DNA from: Gavia stellata
Lineage: Eukaryota; Chordata; Aves; Gaviiformes; Gaviidae
DNA length: 64,000 nucleotides
Assembly: GCF_030936135.1 (NCBI RefSeq)
Contig: NC_082620.1
Location: 1,364,001-1,428,000, forward strand
Direction of reading: 5' to 3'
This document shows, piece after piece, positions 20,395 through 31,300 of the stretch (its first letter is position 1; each line of letters starts with the position of its first letter). The notes beneath the pieces are model-generated. The model did no database searches. It was given only the letters and a program-made list of their open reading frames with translations, and was not told where the DNA came from. A program made the translations under genes and the position numbers.

Positions 20395-21825
20395 AGGGAC
20401 CCAACGCCATCTCCCCTCATCCTCCTCACATGCCCTTGCTGAACCCTGAGCTGAGAAGGACCCAACACCATCTCCCTTCGTGTCCCCTTAGTGGGTCATG
20501 AGAGACCCAATGCCATCTCCCCTCACCCCCTCATGTCCCCTTACTGTCCCCAATGCCACCTCCCCTCATGTCCCCTCAATATGACAATGCCATCTCCCTT
20601 CACCCTGTCACTGCACCCAACACCATCTCCCCTCATGTCCCCTCACTCCGCCAACAGTCCCCTCACTGGGTCATGAAGGACCCAGCGCCATCTCTGCTCA
20701 TCCCCTCACAGCCCCTTGCTGAGCCCAGGGCCGTGAGGGACCCAGCGCCATCTCCCCTCACATCCCCCTCATGTCCCCTCACTGTCCCCAGCGCCATCTC
20801 CCCTCATGTCCCCTCACTGTCCCCAGCGCCATCTCCCCTCACATCCCCTCATGTCCCCTCACTGTCCCCAGCGCCATCTCCCCTCACGTCCCCTCACTGT
20901 CCCCAGTGCCATCTCCCCTCACATCCCCTCACTGTCCCCAGCGCCATCTCCCCTCACGTCCCCCTCATGTCCCCTCACTGTCCCCAGCGCCATCTCCCCT
21001 CATGTCCCCTCATGTCCCCTCACTGTCCCCAGCGCCATCTCCCCTCATGTCCCCTCATGTCCCCTCACTGTCCCCAGCACCATCTCCCCTCACATCCCCT
21101 CATGTCCCCTCACTGTCCCCAGCGCCATCTCCCCTCACGTCCCCCTCATGTCCCCTCACTGTCCCCAGCGCCATCTCCCCTCACATCCCCTCATGTCCCC
21201 TCACTGTCCCCAGCGCCATCTCCCCTCACATCCCCTCATGTCCCCTCACCGTCCCCAGCGCCATCTCCCCTCACATCCCCCTCATGTCCCCTCACTGTCC
21301 CCAGCGCCATCTCCCCTCATGTCCCCTCATTGTCCCCAGCGCCATCTCCCCTCACATCCCCTCATGTCCCCTCACTGTCCCCAGCGCCATCTCCCCTCAC
21401 ATCCCCTCATGTCCCCTCACTGTCCCCAGCGCCATCTCCCCTCATGTCCCCTCACTGTCCCCAGCGCCATCTCCCCTCACGTCCCCTCATTGAGCCCAGG
21501 GCCGTGAGGGTCCCGGCGCCATCTCCTCTCATGTCCCCTCACTGTCCCCAGTGCCATCTCCCCTCACATCCCCTCACTGTCCCCAGCGCCATCTCCCCTC
21601 ACGTCCCCTCATGTCCCCTCACTGTCCCCAGCGCCATCTCCCCTCACGTCCCCCTCATGTCCCCTCACTGTCCCCAGCGCCATCTCCCCTCACGTCCCCC
21701 TCATGTCCCCTCACTGTCCCCAGCGCCATCTCCCCTCACGTCCCCTCATTGAGCCCAGGGCCGTGAGGGTCCCGGCGCCATCTCCCCTCATGTCCCCTCA
21801 CTGGCTCATGAGGGACCCAGCGCCA
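20395..21825 (+). repeat. C-rich minisatellite upstream of PLEKHM2 (about 27 units)
   Basis: Tandem units of about 35 and 45 bases that differ by one decamer (TCCCCTCATG). Each unit is itself built from C4-N6 decamers and ends CAGCGCCATCTCCCC. I count about 27 copies of the GCGCCATC core or a one-base variant from about 20685 to 21826. The left part (20395-20685) is degenerate, the centre nearly identical. It abuts the CpG island of PLEKHM2. Because neither the units nor their variants contain stops in several frames, long Pro/Ser open frames (up to 399 codons) appear; I do not take these as genes. Confidence 0.93.
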
Positions 21826-22088
21826 TTCCCCCCGCTCCCCCGCCGCCTCCGTGGGGACCCGCGGGCGCCATTCGGGGCGGGAGGCGGCGGCCCGGCGGCT
21901 CCCCAGCGGGGCGGTCCCCGGTGCCGGCTGCCGGGGGCGGGCAGCGCCGTTCCCCTCCCTCCCGCCTGACCTCAGTTCCTGGCGGAGCGCGGCGCCCGTC
22001 ACGAGTGCGGCCGCGCTGCGCTCCGCGTCCTCATCCCCGCGGGGCCCCGTTCGCCTCCGCGCCCGCCGCGGGGGGCCCCGGCGCGGCC

Positions 22089-22100
22089 ATGGCGCGCTGA
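22089..22100 (+). promoter_or_regulatory. Minimal upstream ORF (Met-Ala-Arg-stop) in the PLEKHM2 leader
   Basis: CGGCCATGG gives a strong start context, followed by GCG CGC TGA. It lies about 200 bases before the PLEKHM2 start codon. If the mRNA begins upstream of it, such a three-codon uORF would be expected to reduce or gate translation of PLEKHM2. Confidence 0.5.
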
Positions 22101-22250
22101 GCGGCGGCGGAGGCCGCCACCCCGCAGCCGGCGGGCCGGGCCGGGGCCGGGCCGGCGCAGCCGGCAGGACGGAGCCGGCCGGCGGGGGGCGGCGGGGCGG
22201 CGAGCGGGCCCGGCGGGCGGGCCGGCACTCGGCCTCCGCCGGGCGGGCGC

Positions 22251-22300
22251 GGCGGCGGGCGGCGGCGGCGGCGGCGGCGGCAGCGGCGGGCGGCGGCGCC
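22251..22300 (+). repeat. (GGC)n trinucleotide tract just before the PLEKHM2 start codon
   Basis: An almost pure GGC run, broken by one CAG and a few extra G, ending directly at the start codon. In the frame of PLEKHM2 it would read as alanine and glycine. GGC runs in 5' UTRs are prone to length change and to secondary structure. Confidence 0.85.
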
Positions 22301-25300
22301 ATGGAGCCGGCGGAGGTGAAGGACCGCATCCTGGAGAACATCTCCCTCTCCGTCAAGAAGGTGGGCGGCGGGGCCCCGGGGTGGGGCTGGGGTGGCCCTG
22401 GAGACACCCCCCCATCGGTGACAGGGGTGTGGGGCTGGGTGTCCCCCTGTGCTGGGGCTGTGGGGCTGGGGACAGCGCTGGGGACTCCCTGTGCTTCATC
22501 TGTGGGCCTGCGGACAGCCCGGGGACAGCCCTGGGGAGCCTCTGTGCTGGAGCTGTGGGGCTGGGGACAGCCCTGGGGACTCCCCTCTGCCCTGGGGTGT
22601 CCCTGGGGACTGCCTCTGGCTGGGGGACACTCCTAGGGACCCCCCAGACAGTCACCACCACCAGAGATGTGGGGCTGAGGGACAGTGCCTAGGGACCCCC
22701 TGCCTGAGGTCTGGGGCTGGGCGACAGTCCCTAGGGACCACCCCCCCAAGGTAGAGGGCTGGGAACACCCCAGAGACACTGGGGGACTCTTTGGGACAGG
22801 GGTGTGGGGTCAAGGACACCCTGCCGTCCCCTCTGCCAGAGGCTGGGGACACCTTTAGGGATTCCTCTGTGTGGGTTTGGGGACCCCCTGGCTCACCCTA
22901 CCAAAGGGACACAGCCAGGCTTGCCCCCAGGAACCTCCGTCTCTGCTGGTTGGGATATACTGGGGTTCCCCTGGCATTCCCCCTTTCAAAGCGTTTCTTT
23001 CTGCTGTGGACAGGACTGGGCGGATCCTGGTGGGATCCCTTTTCTTGGGGCTGTTCACTGGGGGGATCTGGACGAGTCCAGCATGAAACCCTCATTCCAG
23101 AGGTCCTCCCTCCAGCCAGGCATACGCCGTGGGTTGGCTGTGCCCTGGTCTGAGCCCTCAAAATGAGGGCTCTGAAGATGTGTCCCGTCTCTCAGCTTAT
23201 TCTTCTCCTTGCCCCTCGTTTCTCCTTGCCCGTCGGCATCTGCTGCTGGTGAGAGTGTTTCTTAAAGCCTTTGGTGGGGAGCATCTGCATGCTGGCATGA
23301 AGGGGACCAGGACGCTGGAGTCTGTGTGGGGTGGTCACAGGAGTGAGTTGTAAGGACATGGTGGAAGTTTTTGGTTGGGTCACATGTCCTGCCTGGTCTA
23401 CATGTGAGCTCCAGCTGTGTTTGAAAAAGAGCACAAGCTCTGTTTGAGGAGGTAAAGGGGGTCTTGTTCCAGTTTTCATCCCAAGTTTTGGGGGAAAGGA
23501 GGCTTTCTGGACTTGCTGACATTTCTCCAGTTATTTGGTTTCCACTGCCTTATGGAATGGGAGTTTTCCTGTGATCTGCAGTGTCAGATCCTGACACAGA
23601 TTCATCCATGAAAACTTGTCTTACGAAGACCGTCACAAGTGAATTCCCGGCACTATTAAGGAATGGATGGCCTGACATTGCCTCTGGGACGTAGGACGGA
23701 TGTGCAAACCTCTCCCAACCTTCCTCTTTTCTTCCATGGGTGACCCTGTCCTCTGGTCTCTCACCCTTTGGTTCTCTAAAAATTAAGGATAATCTTTTAT
23801 CTACCCAGAAATCAGTGGATGTTCAGCCTGCTCCAAGCTCTCTTACAATGCTCTGCAGCACTACTGCCTCAGTTTCCCCATATGTATAAGGATATACTGC
23901 TTCCCACACAGGATTCGTTGGACGTAATTTGTTTGCATTCAGAAAATCCTTGGGGATCCCGGTTGGAAATGCTATAAAATCAACGTGGTGGTTATTTTAA
24001 TTATTATAGTACTTGAACAGGACTCATCAACTACAGCTCTGCCAACATACCTCTGCCTAGGCCTGCCTCAATCTCTGCCAACTCCTGTCTTGGTCCAATG
24101 GTGAAGAGGGATTTGGGGATTTTTTATTCCTGCCCCTTTGCTTTCCTGTTCAGTTCAGAGTGAGAAAGCTCAGGGAAACATAGGAACCTATGTGAGACTT
24201 CATGCTGACAGACTTGTTTATACCATCCCAGCGAAACCAAACTCAACCACATGGTGAAAGTCCAGCGCTGGCACATCCCTGCTTTTTACCCCCGGGATGC
24301 AGTTCTCCTTCCTCGGGGACGTCGCTCCCCATCAGCTATGGAGCCGCTAATTTTTCCCAACACTTCCCTCTCTGACTTCAGCCCTCAAGTCCCCGATATT
24401 TCTCTTTTCCTCCGTGTTAGTGGGAAGAGTAAGGTAGTAGGTTAGGGGAGCAGATACACCCTTCCCATGCCCTGGCTGCACGGTGGGAAATCCTGCTCTC
24501 ATTCATCCTCCTCTCCCTACCTCTGGGTCTGTCTTGAGTAATTCCTCATCACTGGAATTGTGTCATGGGGCATGGAGGAGTTTTCCAAGTATCTCGTCTC
24601 TGATTTCAAAAGATTCCTAGCTGCGTAGGTTGCTCGCTCTTTACTTTCGCCATCGTTGCAGGTTTGATTTGTAGAGCGGAGGGTTTGGATGTGTTCGTGG
24701 TTATGTGCGCACCTCCCCGCATTGCTTTTCGACCAGATGATGATAGGTTTTATTTTCTCAGCTTCAGACCCAAAGAGGAGCTTGTGGACTCTCAGCAGTC
24801 TGTGGACTGCAAGTCAGACATTATTTTAGAAGACAGCCAAGACTAAGCCCCACCTCGAGACTGGGTAAACTGGGACAAACCACCACTGAAGGCTGAGGTA
24901 CCTGGTTACGATGTCAGGCTTTGAGTAGCAGCAGCAGCAGAAATGCCTTACTTTCACTCAGTGGCCCAGGGAAAACCATCCAGAAGCTTGTCAGCTTCCC
25001 TCTGCCTCAGATGGGGGAAGGCAATGAGCAGCAGCATAGCCCTGGGCAGGGTTTGTGCTACGGAGACCTGTGGCCGTGACTTTACCTGGCTATGACTTCA
25101 GTTTCTCCAGGGTGCTTCTGAATTTCAGGAGCAGGGGGTCAGAGCACAAGCAGTGAGTAAATTCTGCACAAATCAACAACAAAAAAAGTGCTTCAATTCC
25201 AAGTGAATCCCTCAAGCCTCACTGAACAGGACTGTTTCTCTCTTATTTTCCTAGAAACATAGGAGGGATGGAGCACAGCTAGAAAAGGTGGGGATGCAAA

Positions 25301-28300
25301 CCTGCTTGGAGAGGGTAATTACAAACCTGTGGGTTTCTCTGTGTGATACCCAAGTGCCAGATCTGGACTGTTCACGTACTTCACCCGTATCTCAGAGATC
25401 AGTGGTAGCTTTACCATTGACTGCGGAGGCGTGAGATCGGGCCTCGACTGCAGAGAGGTAGAACATCTAATTTAGACACCCGATAAATTGTGCCCTGCAA
25501 CTGGAGAGATGTCAACAGGCTGCTGCTCTTGGTGGCTTCAGGAGCAGTTGGGAGAGCTCAGCAGTAGCAAGTTGGGTCCTTGCTTCAATTCCAGCACACA
25601 TCCAAGAGAATTGTGAGCATGGTGTTGATTTCCCATCTACAGCTTGTCCTCTCTGTCCTCCCTGGGAGATATAAATTAATTCAGAGGGCAATGCTCTGAT
25701 TAAGCGGGCAGTGTGATGCCGCGGAGCTTGTTGCTTCCGTCTTGTGACCATTTTTTTTCCCCTTTCCCATCCAGTGCTCCCTTATCCTGCTTTCTGCTAA
25801 GAGGGCTGTGCTCCAACACAAAGTACTCTGCAAATTGATGTCTAACCCTTTTTTTTTTTTAAAGAATTAGGGCTTTATTGAGGCGGAAGGCTGGAGATGG
25901 GCGTGTTATGGCTCAGTGTGCATTCCCCGCTTTCTGTGCATCCTCTCCAAGTGGGGTGCAGACCCTTGTTCACTCAAGTGCTTGTTTTCTTCTAGGAGAT
26001 ACTACTGTGTGTGGCAGCAGTGGGATGAGAGCTGCCTCCTGGTGCCTCCCAGTTGAACTCTTGCCATGACAAGCACGCTAGAAATGCCAACAGCTTCATA
26101 TCCATCCTTGGCCAACCACCTCCTGGTAGATAGAAGCTATCACAGGTGACCTGGTCCATGCTGAAGCTGGTAGCATAGATGTTTTGTGTTCTCTTGTTGG
26201 ATTTCCCTGCCCTCCTGGACACTGCAGTGGGTTAAGGAGGGATTTATTGCTGTCCTGCTTGTGATTAGGTGGCAAAAATGCAAAGTCCTTAACAACAAGC
26301 ATTTTTTGGCAATTCCAGGAGCTAAACTTGAAATCAGAAAAGAGATCAGAATCCAAGATTTTGGGGTTCTTCTCTGTTTTTCAGGCTTTTCTACTGGCTT
26401 TGAAGGACACACATTCCCATGAACTCTAGAGCAGCTGATACTTGGTGCATGTCAATCAGGTGGAGCAATGTTTTTTGCCGATGTTGCAGGAGTTCTTGCC
26501 AAAAGCTCTGGCTCTGCTCCGTTTATGCATGACTTTGGGAAGGTTTCCACTTCCCCCACAGTGAATTAATGCTGTGCCTTTTCTGACTGTCTCCAGACCA
26601 GATTTTCAGCCCTGTACCAGCCTTTGCAGTCCCCCAGGCTCCCTGAGCTCGGCCTTGCAACATCTCTGCTTCTTCTGCACGGCGAGGGAGGGTAGGTTTG
26701 GGGATGGCTTAGTGCCCCCATGTCCTGGAGAGAAGCAGGTAGCGCTGGAGTGGAGCATCCCTCCTCAAGTCACGTAGGGAACGTGCTCACCTCTGGCTGG
26801 GTGGATTTATTTAACCCAGCCGCTGCGACACAGAGGTAGCAATTCTGGAGATGTGAAAATAGCTAAATAGCGACTTGCCTTTTGCTTCCTGTTGAGGGGC
26901 ACCTTGCTGGCTCTAAGACCATAGGGGTTTTTATCTCTGTCAGGGTATTTCCTCTCGCTCGTGTTTGCTCCAGGCCACATCCACAGCAGGGATCAACATC
27001 GCTCCTCTTGGCAGCCCTGCCCTGCCCCTTTGCTACGTGTACCAGGATTGTCAGCCACCAGACCACAAGACCACCAGAAGCCCGTGGCTGAAGCTAGCAG
27101 CAATCTCATGGAGCTCATAAGTCGGCCTTGAAGACATAAGGGTTGCTCAGGTGCTTTTTAAGAAGTCTACGAATGCTTGCAGCTCCGACACAGCATATTT
27201 TGGGGGCCCTCTGAGGGCTTTGCCACCGTTTGACGAGCAAACAAAGCCATTTGCTGTGGTTCCTCTGAGAGCACAGCCTTACTTGACTATTTCAAGGTTC
27301 GTCTCTTTGATGCATCCTGACATAGGTCTGGCGATGATACAAGGTTCATCCTCCGCAATTGCAAGGGGATTGGATTCTGTGGGTACCTAACTGATGTTTG
27401 TCTCTTTATACCCACCCAGAGGAGGTGTTTCTCAAAACCAGCTCTGGATCTGCTGTTGGTTAAAGCTACGATAGCCTTTTGGGGAGAAAAAAAATCTCAT
27501 TTGTTCTCCTGCCACTAACACAAAGCGTTTTGCTGGGAGAGCAGTTGGTTTAGGAGGCTGAATTTTGGCAGTGAGTTTTGTATGAGGAGCTGAAGCAATG
27601 CCTCTGAGCCCCTCTGCCTCCAATTGTGCAAGTTCAGTGGCTGTTGAGCGATTTCAGCTTTCCTCGCTTCTGATATCCTGGTCTAAGAGGAGTAACCGAA
27701 ATAACGGCAGGCCAGAGGACTTAGTCTACGCGGAGAGATTCAAAGCCGGCGTGTGAGTAAGCAGCAGCAATCTGGGAGAGCATTGCTGTTACCAAAATTT
27801 GCAGGGCACAAGCACCCTGCGCTCGCTTGTTTTGGTGTGTTTACCATCCAGGCTTGTTTTGTTCTTCCCATGAAATCTTTTTTTTCTGTTGTGCTGAGCG
27901 TGTAACCTTTCCGCCTGCCTTCCGTGAGCGCAGGGATCCTGTTCCACAAGCAGCCAGCTGCGTGCCCGTCCCTTGCTCCATGCGCTCTGCTCACCGTGAC
28001 AGAGGAACGGGATGCTCCCTGCGACATGCAAGGTGTCGCCACTGGAAAAAATCCTGTCCTTGGCTGAGCCACGCACAGGTCCAGCCTGCTGCAAGGTTTG
28101 CTGCTCAGAAATAATGAAGGAAAGCCCTGGAAAAGCCTTGGGGGTGTGGGAGCTGATGAGTGTACGTGTCCCAGGAGGTGACAGCCTTGCTGGTGCTGGA
28201 TTGCAAATGCTTCGAAGCTCTGCATTTCCAGCCACAGAGCATCTTTGCTGTGGGTTTCAGCTTCACCTGTTTCAGGGTCTTGTCTCTGCACGTCACGAGC

Positions 28301-31300
28301 ATGCTCCATTTCTCTCCAGGCTGCTCCAGCGTCACTTGTGGTGCCTTCAACATGCTGATGCTCTGACCGTGCCGATGTATTTCATCGGGAAAGCCACAAG
28401 ACCCAGGCGAGGTGTACCGAGTCTGGGATGGGAAGCTGGGCGCTGAGGCTGGTGCTGGTTTGGAAGCTTGTTGTAAGAAATGTTGAGTCAGATCATATAT
28501 GCGACCTCGAAAACATCCTGCTAGAGCTGAAGTTTTAGAGCTTTGTGTTACACAAGTGTACAAGAGAGAATAACACCCCTGCCTTGAAATTCAGCGTGCT
28601 TTTATGGGTGCTATGGAAGACTAGGAGTTTTCCAGCCAGAGTGGTTTAGCCTCCTCTTTATCCATTTGCCATTGAATGCCTGTTCTTATGTGTCTGTCCT
28701 GTCCCTTCCCATCGCCTCTTCCCTTGGGGTTGAGCTGTCATTGCTTGCCTGGGACAAGGTCAGTCACCTGCCACCTTTTTTGGTGCTCCCTGGAGCTCCA
28801 GGCTTGATCCTGAGGGTGCTGAGCTCTGGGTGCAGCCCTAGACTGAGTGCCAAGACTCAGAGCTGGCTTCTTAATCAGCATTTTTTTAATCACGTTGTTA
28901 GACAGCTTTGCAAGCTGCATTCACAGGAAACCATATGGGTTTGCTCTTGCTGCAGAGGGTTATCCTGGCTGTGCAGTCCAGTAGGTAATGTGCCACCATC
29001 CTTGTCCAGTTGTGCAGTGTGGTGGAAAAGCAGGCGCTGGGAACAGGCTTGGGAAGGGTTTTGGGTCTAGCAAAGGGTTTGCATCTCCAGCTGCCTGCCT
29101 GGCTCATGAAATACTGCCCTCAAAGAAAACCGCCTACCTGATGGCTTGGAGAAGGTGTCTTTTCAGCTGCAGCTGCTGGGCAAGACAGTGAGAGGACAGG
29201 AATTGAGGCAGAAAAAAGACTTCTGTGGTATCTGTTATGTTTTGGCTGTCCGCTTGCTGCTTCATGGTACTGCTTTTGTTTGCACTCCTGCAGCTGGGGA
29301 AAACCCTTCGCCAGTCCGTGTGCTGTGGGTGGGAAAGTGGGTTTTAAAGCACCTCTTGCCTTTCCCATGCAGCAAGCGCTGTGGTTAGGGAGCCGGAGGA
29401 ATGCAGAGGGTGCCCGACTGGGCTATTTGCTTTTCTTTCGCCATGTTTGTCCTGCCAGGGAAATACCAAGCAGAAAAAGGGAAATGAACTTGCTGTTGGA
29501 AAGCTGCTAGTGAAACATCTGCGGGCCAGATTTACAGAGGGGAGATGGAGACTCAGTTGGGTTGTGGCCAGCCGTGAACAGGTCAGGAGACTGTATTTCA
29601 GTATAGCAATAAAGTTGTAGAAATACTGGAGAGATTTCAAAGGAGAGACACAAGAATGATTAGATTTGGAGAATGGACTTTACAATGTGGCTGCCTGATT
29701 GGTTTTTGGCATTTCTTGCAACATAGGAGCTCTGCAAATAGGCCTGAAGAGCTTCACACTCTTTGAGAATGGGTGCAATTAGTAGGTTATAAAATTGTGC
29801 AAGGAGTATCCTTTTTCGTGTGTGCCAGAGTGGGATGGGGTGTGGTGTATCACTGCAAAAAAAAAAAAAATCAACTCATGATTGATATACAGCAATTAAA
29901 TCCATCTTCTCCTCAACGGGGATGAGGTGCGATTGTTAGGAGCACAAACCCCATGTTCCCTTCCGTGCAAACCAGCTCTGTGTCCCCTTTGCACAAACGC
30001 TCTCCTGCTCTGCTTTCTTCTCAAGTGTGTTTAACTCGCCAGCCTTGAGTGTTTGGGCTTTTGTAACCAGTTCGCTGGAGCAGGTTTTGTCCCATGCTGT
30101 TGCAACACTGGTGTTCGGACTCAGTCGGGGCTGCAGAGTGGTCTCGGTGTATGGCGGGGATGCCTTCTGCATGCCGACGGCACTTATTTTGGCCGCAGGA
30201 ATGTCTATAAATAGCCTCGGGTCAGGGCTTGAGGCATTCGCCGTGCCCCACATGAGTCTTCCGTCCGAGCCAGCCTTCAACCCTTCCTTCTGGTTTTGGA
30301 GTGCGGAGGAGACAAGGGGAAGAGCATCTCTCCGAGAAACCCAGAGATGACCAATGTCGTGTTCAGTTAATGCCTTTTAACCTTACTGCTTGCCTCCTTC
30401 CTGATTTTTCCCTGGCTCCAGCCCGGCTCGCTGCCCAGGTATGTCAGGGAGATGCTTTGTGGATGCTTCATAAAGTTTGGTCACCACCTCCCAAACAGGT
30501 CTGTCTGCCGTGCTGTGATTAGGGAGAGGTTGGTTTCAAATTATTCATTTGTGTTTTATAGCAATTTACAGGAGAGAAGTAAACACTTCATATAAATGCT
30601 GTTTCTTCAGGGCAGTGCCACATCACTCCTGCCTGTGCTGCACGATCAGGGTTGGGTGCTGGGATTGTCCATAGTTTGTGCCTCTGCCCCAAGATGCTTG
30701 AGGTCTTAATTCCTACAGATTTGGGGCAAGGTGGATCTTGGAGCAGGCCAGCAGGCCTTTGGGAAATGATGCAACTGGATTTTGTTCCCCAACTGGGAAA
30801 GCTGTTTCACCGTACCTTTCCTCCACGTGTGTCTTCACCCTTCTTCCCAAGGCGAAAACTCCTCCCCATCAGCTTTTGCAAGTCTCAGCCTTTTGCCACC
30901 CTTGCCGTAGGGACGACTCCACCCAGGAGATCCCGAGGCGTGTTCTGTCTTGTGTCCTCCCGAGGTATCTCGGCGGAGATTTGCCTGGCCTATCTCTTTT
31001 TGGGGCTTGTCGTGCTCCAGCAAGCCATGCACGTCCTTTGCTCAGGGCTGTAAGCTGTTGGCCATATTTATTTTGGAGGGGTGCTGGAAACAGCACTGTC
31101 CCTTGATGCAGCACTATCCGGGGACTGTGGTGGCACATCTTTGTGCCTGTGGGTAGGAGCGAGCCCTTGGTGCACTCCCCTGTGACCAGCAGCTCCTAAA
31201 ATGCCGTGACTCGGAGCTCCCGAGTCCAAACCCAAAACTGCTGAGCGTGTGTTTCCTGCTCGCAGGGTCCCACGTGCTCAGGGCTGGTGTGACCCCATGA

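Larger units (their letters stand above)
21830..22400 (+). promoter_or_regulatory. CpG island: PLEKHM2 promoter and 5' UTR
   Basis: Very GC- and CpG-rich sequence surrounding the first PLEKHM2 codon, with many GGGCGG boxes and no TATA box, as in housekeeping promoters. It begins exactly where the minisatellite stops. The transcription start cannot be placed from sequence alone. Confidence 0.8.

Noticed and set aside
20553-21752. Open frames of 399, 240 and 233 codons rich in Pro, Ser and His
   Set aside because: They are translations of the minisatellite in different frames; the same words recur in each, with no domain and no splice or start support.
21736-22407. Antisense frame of 223 codons over the CpG island
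   Set aside because: Very GC-rich DNA lacks stops on both strands. The Arg/Ala/Pro composition is what such DNA yields by chance.
24664-24846. 60-codon frame after an acceptor-like TTGCAG in PLEKHM2 intron 1
   Set aside because: No family resemblance, no donor afterwards, and PLEKHM2 exon 1 joins 34331 cleanly in phase; kept only as a note.
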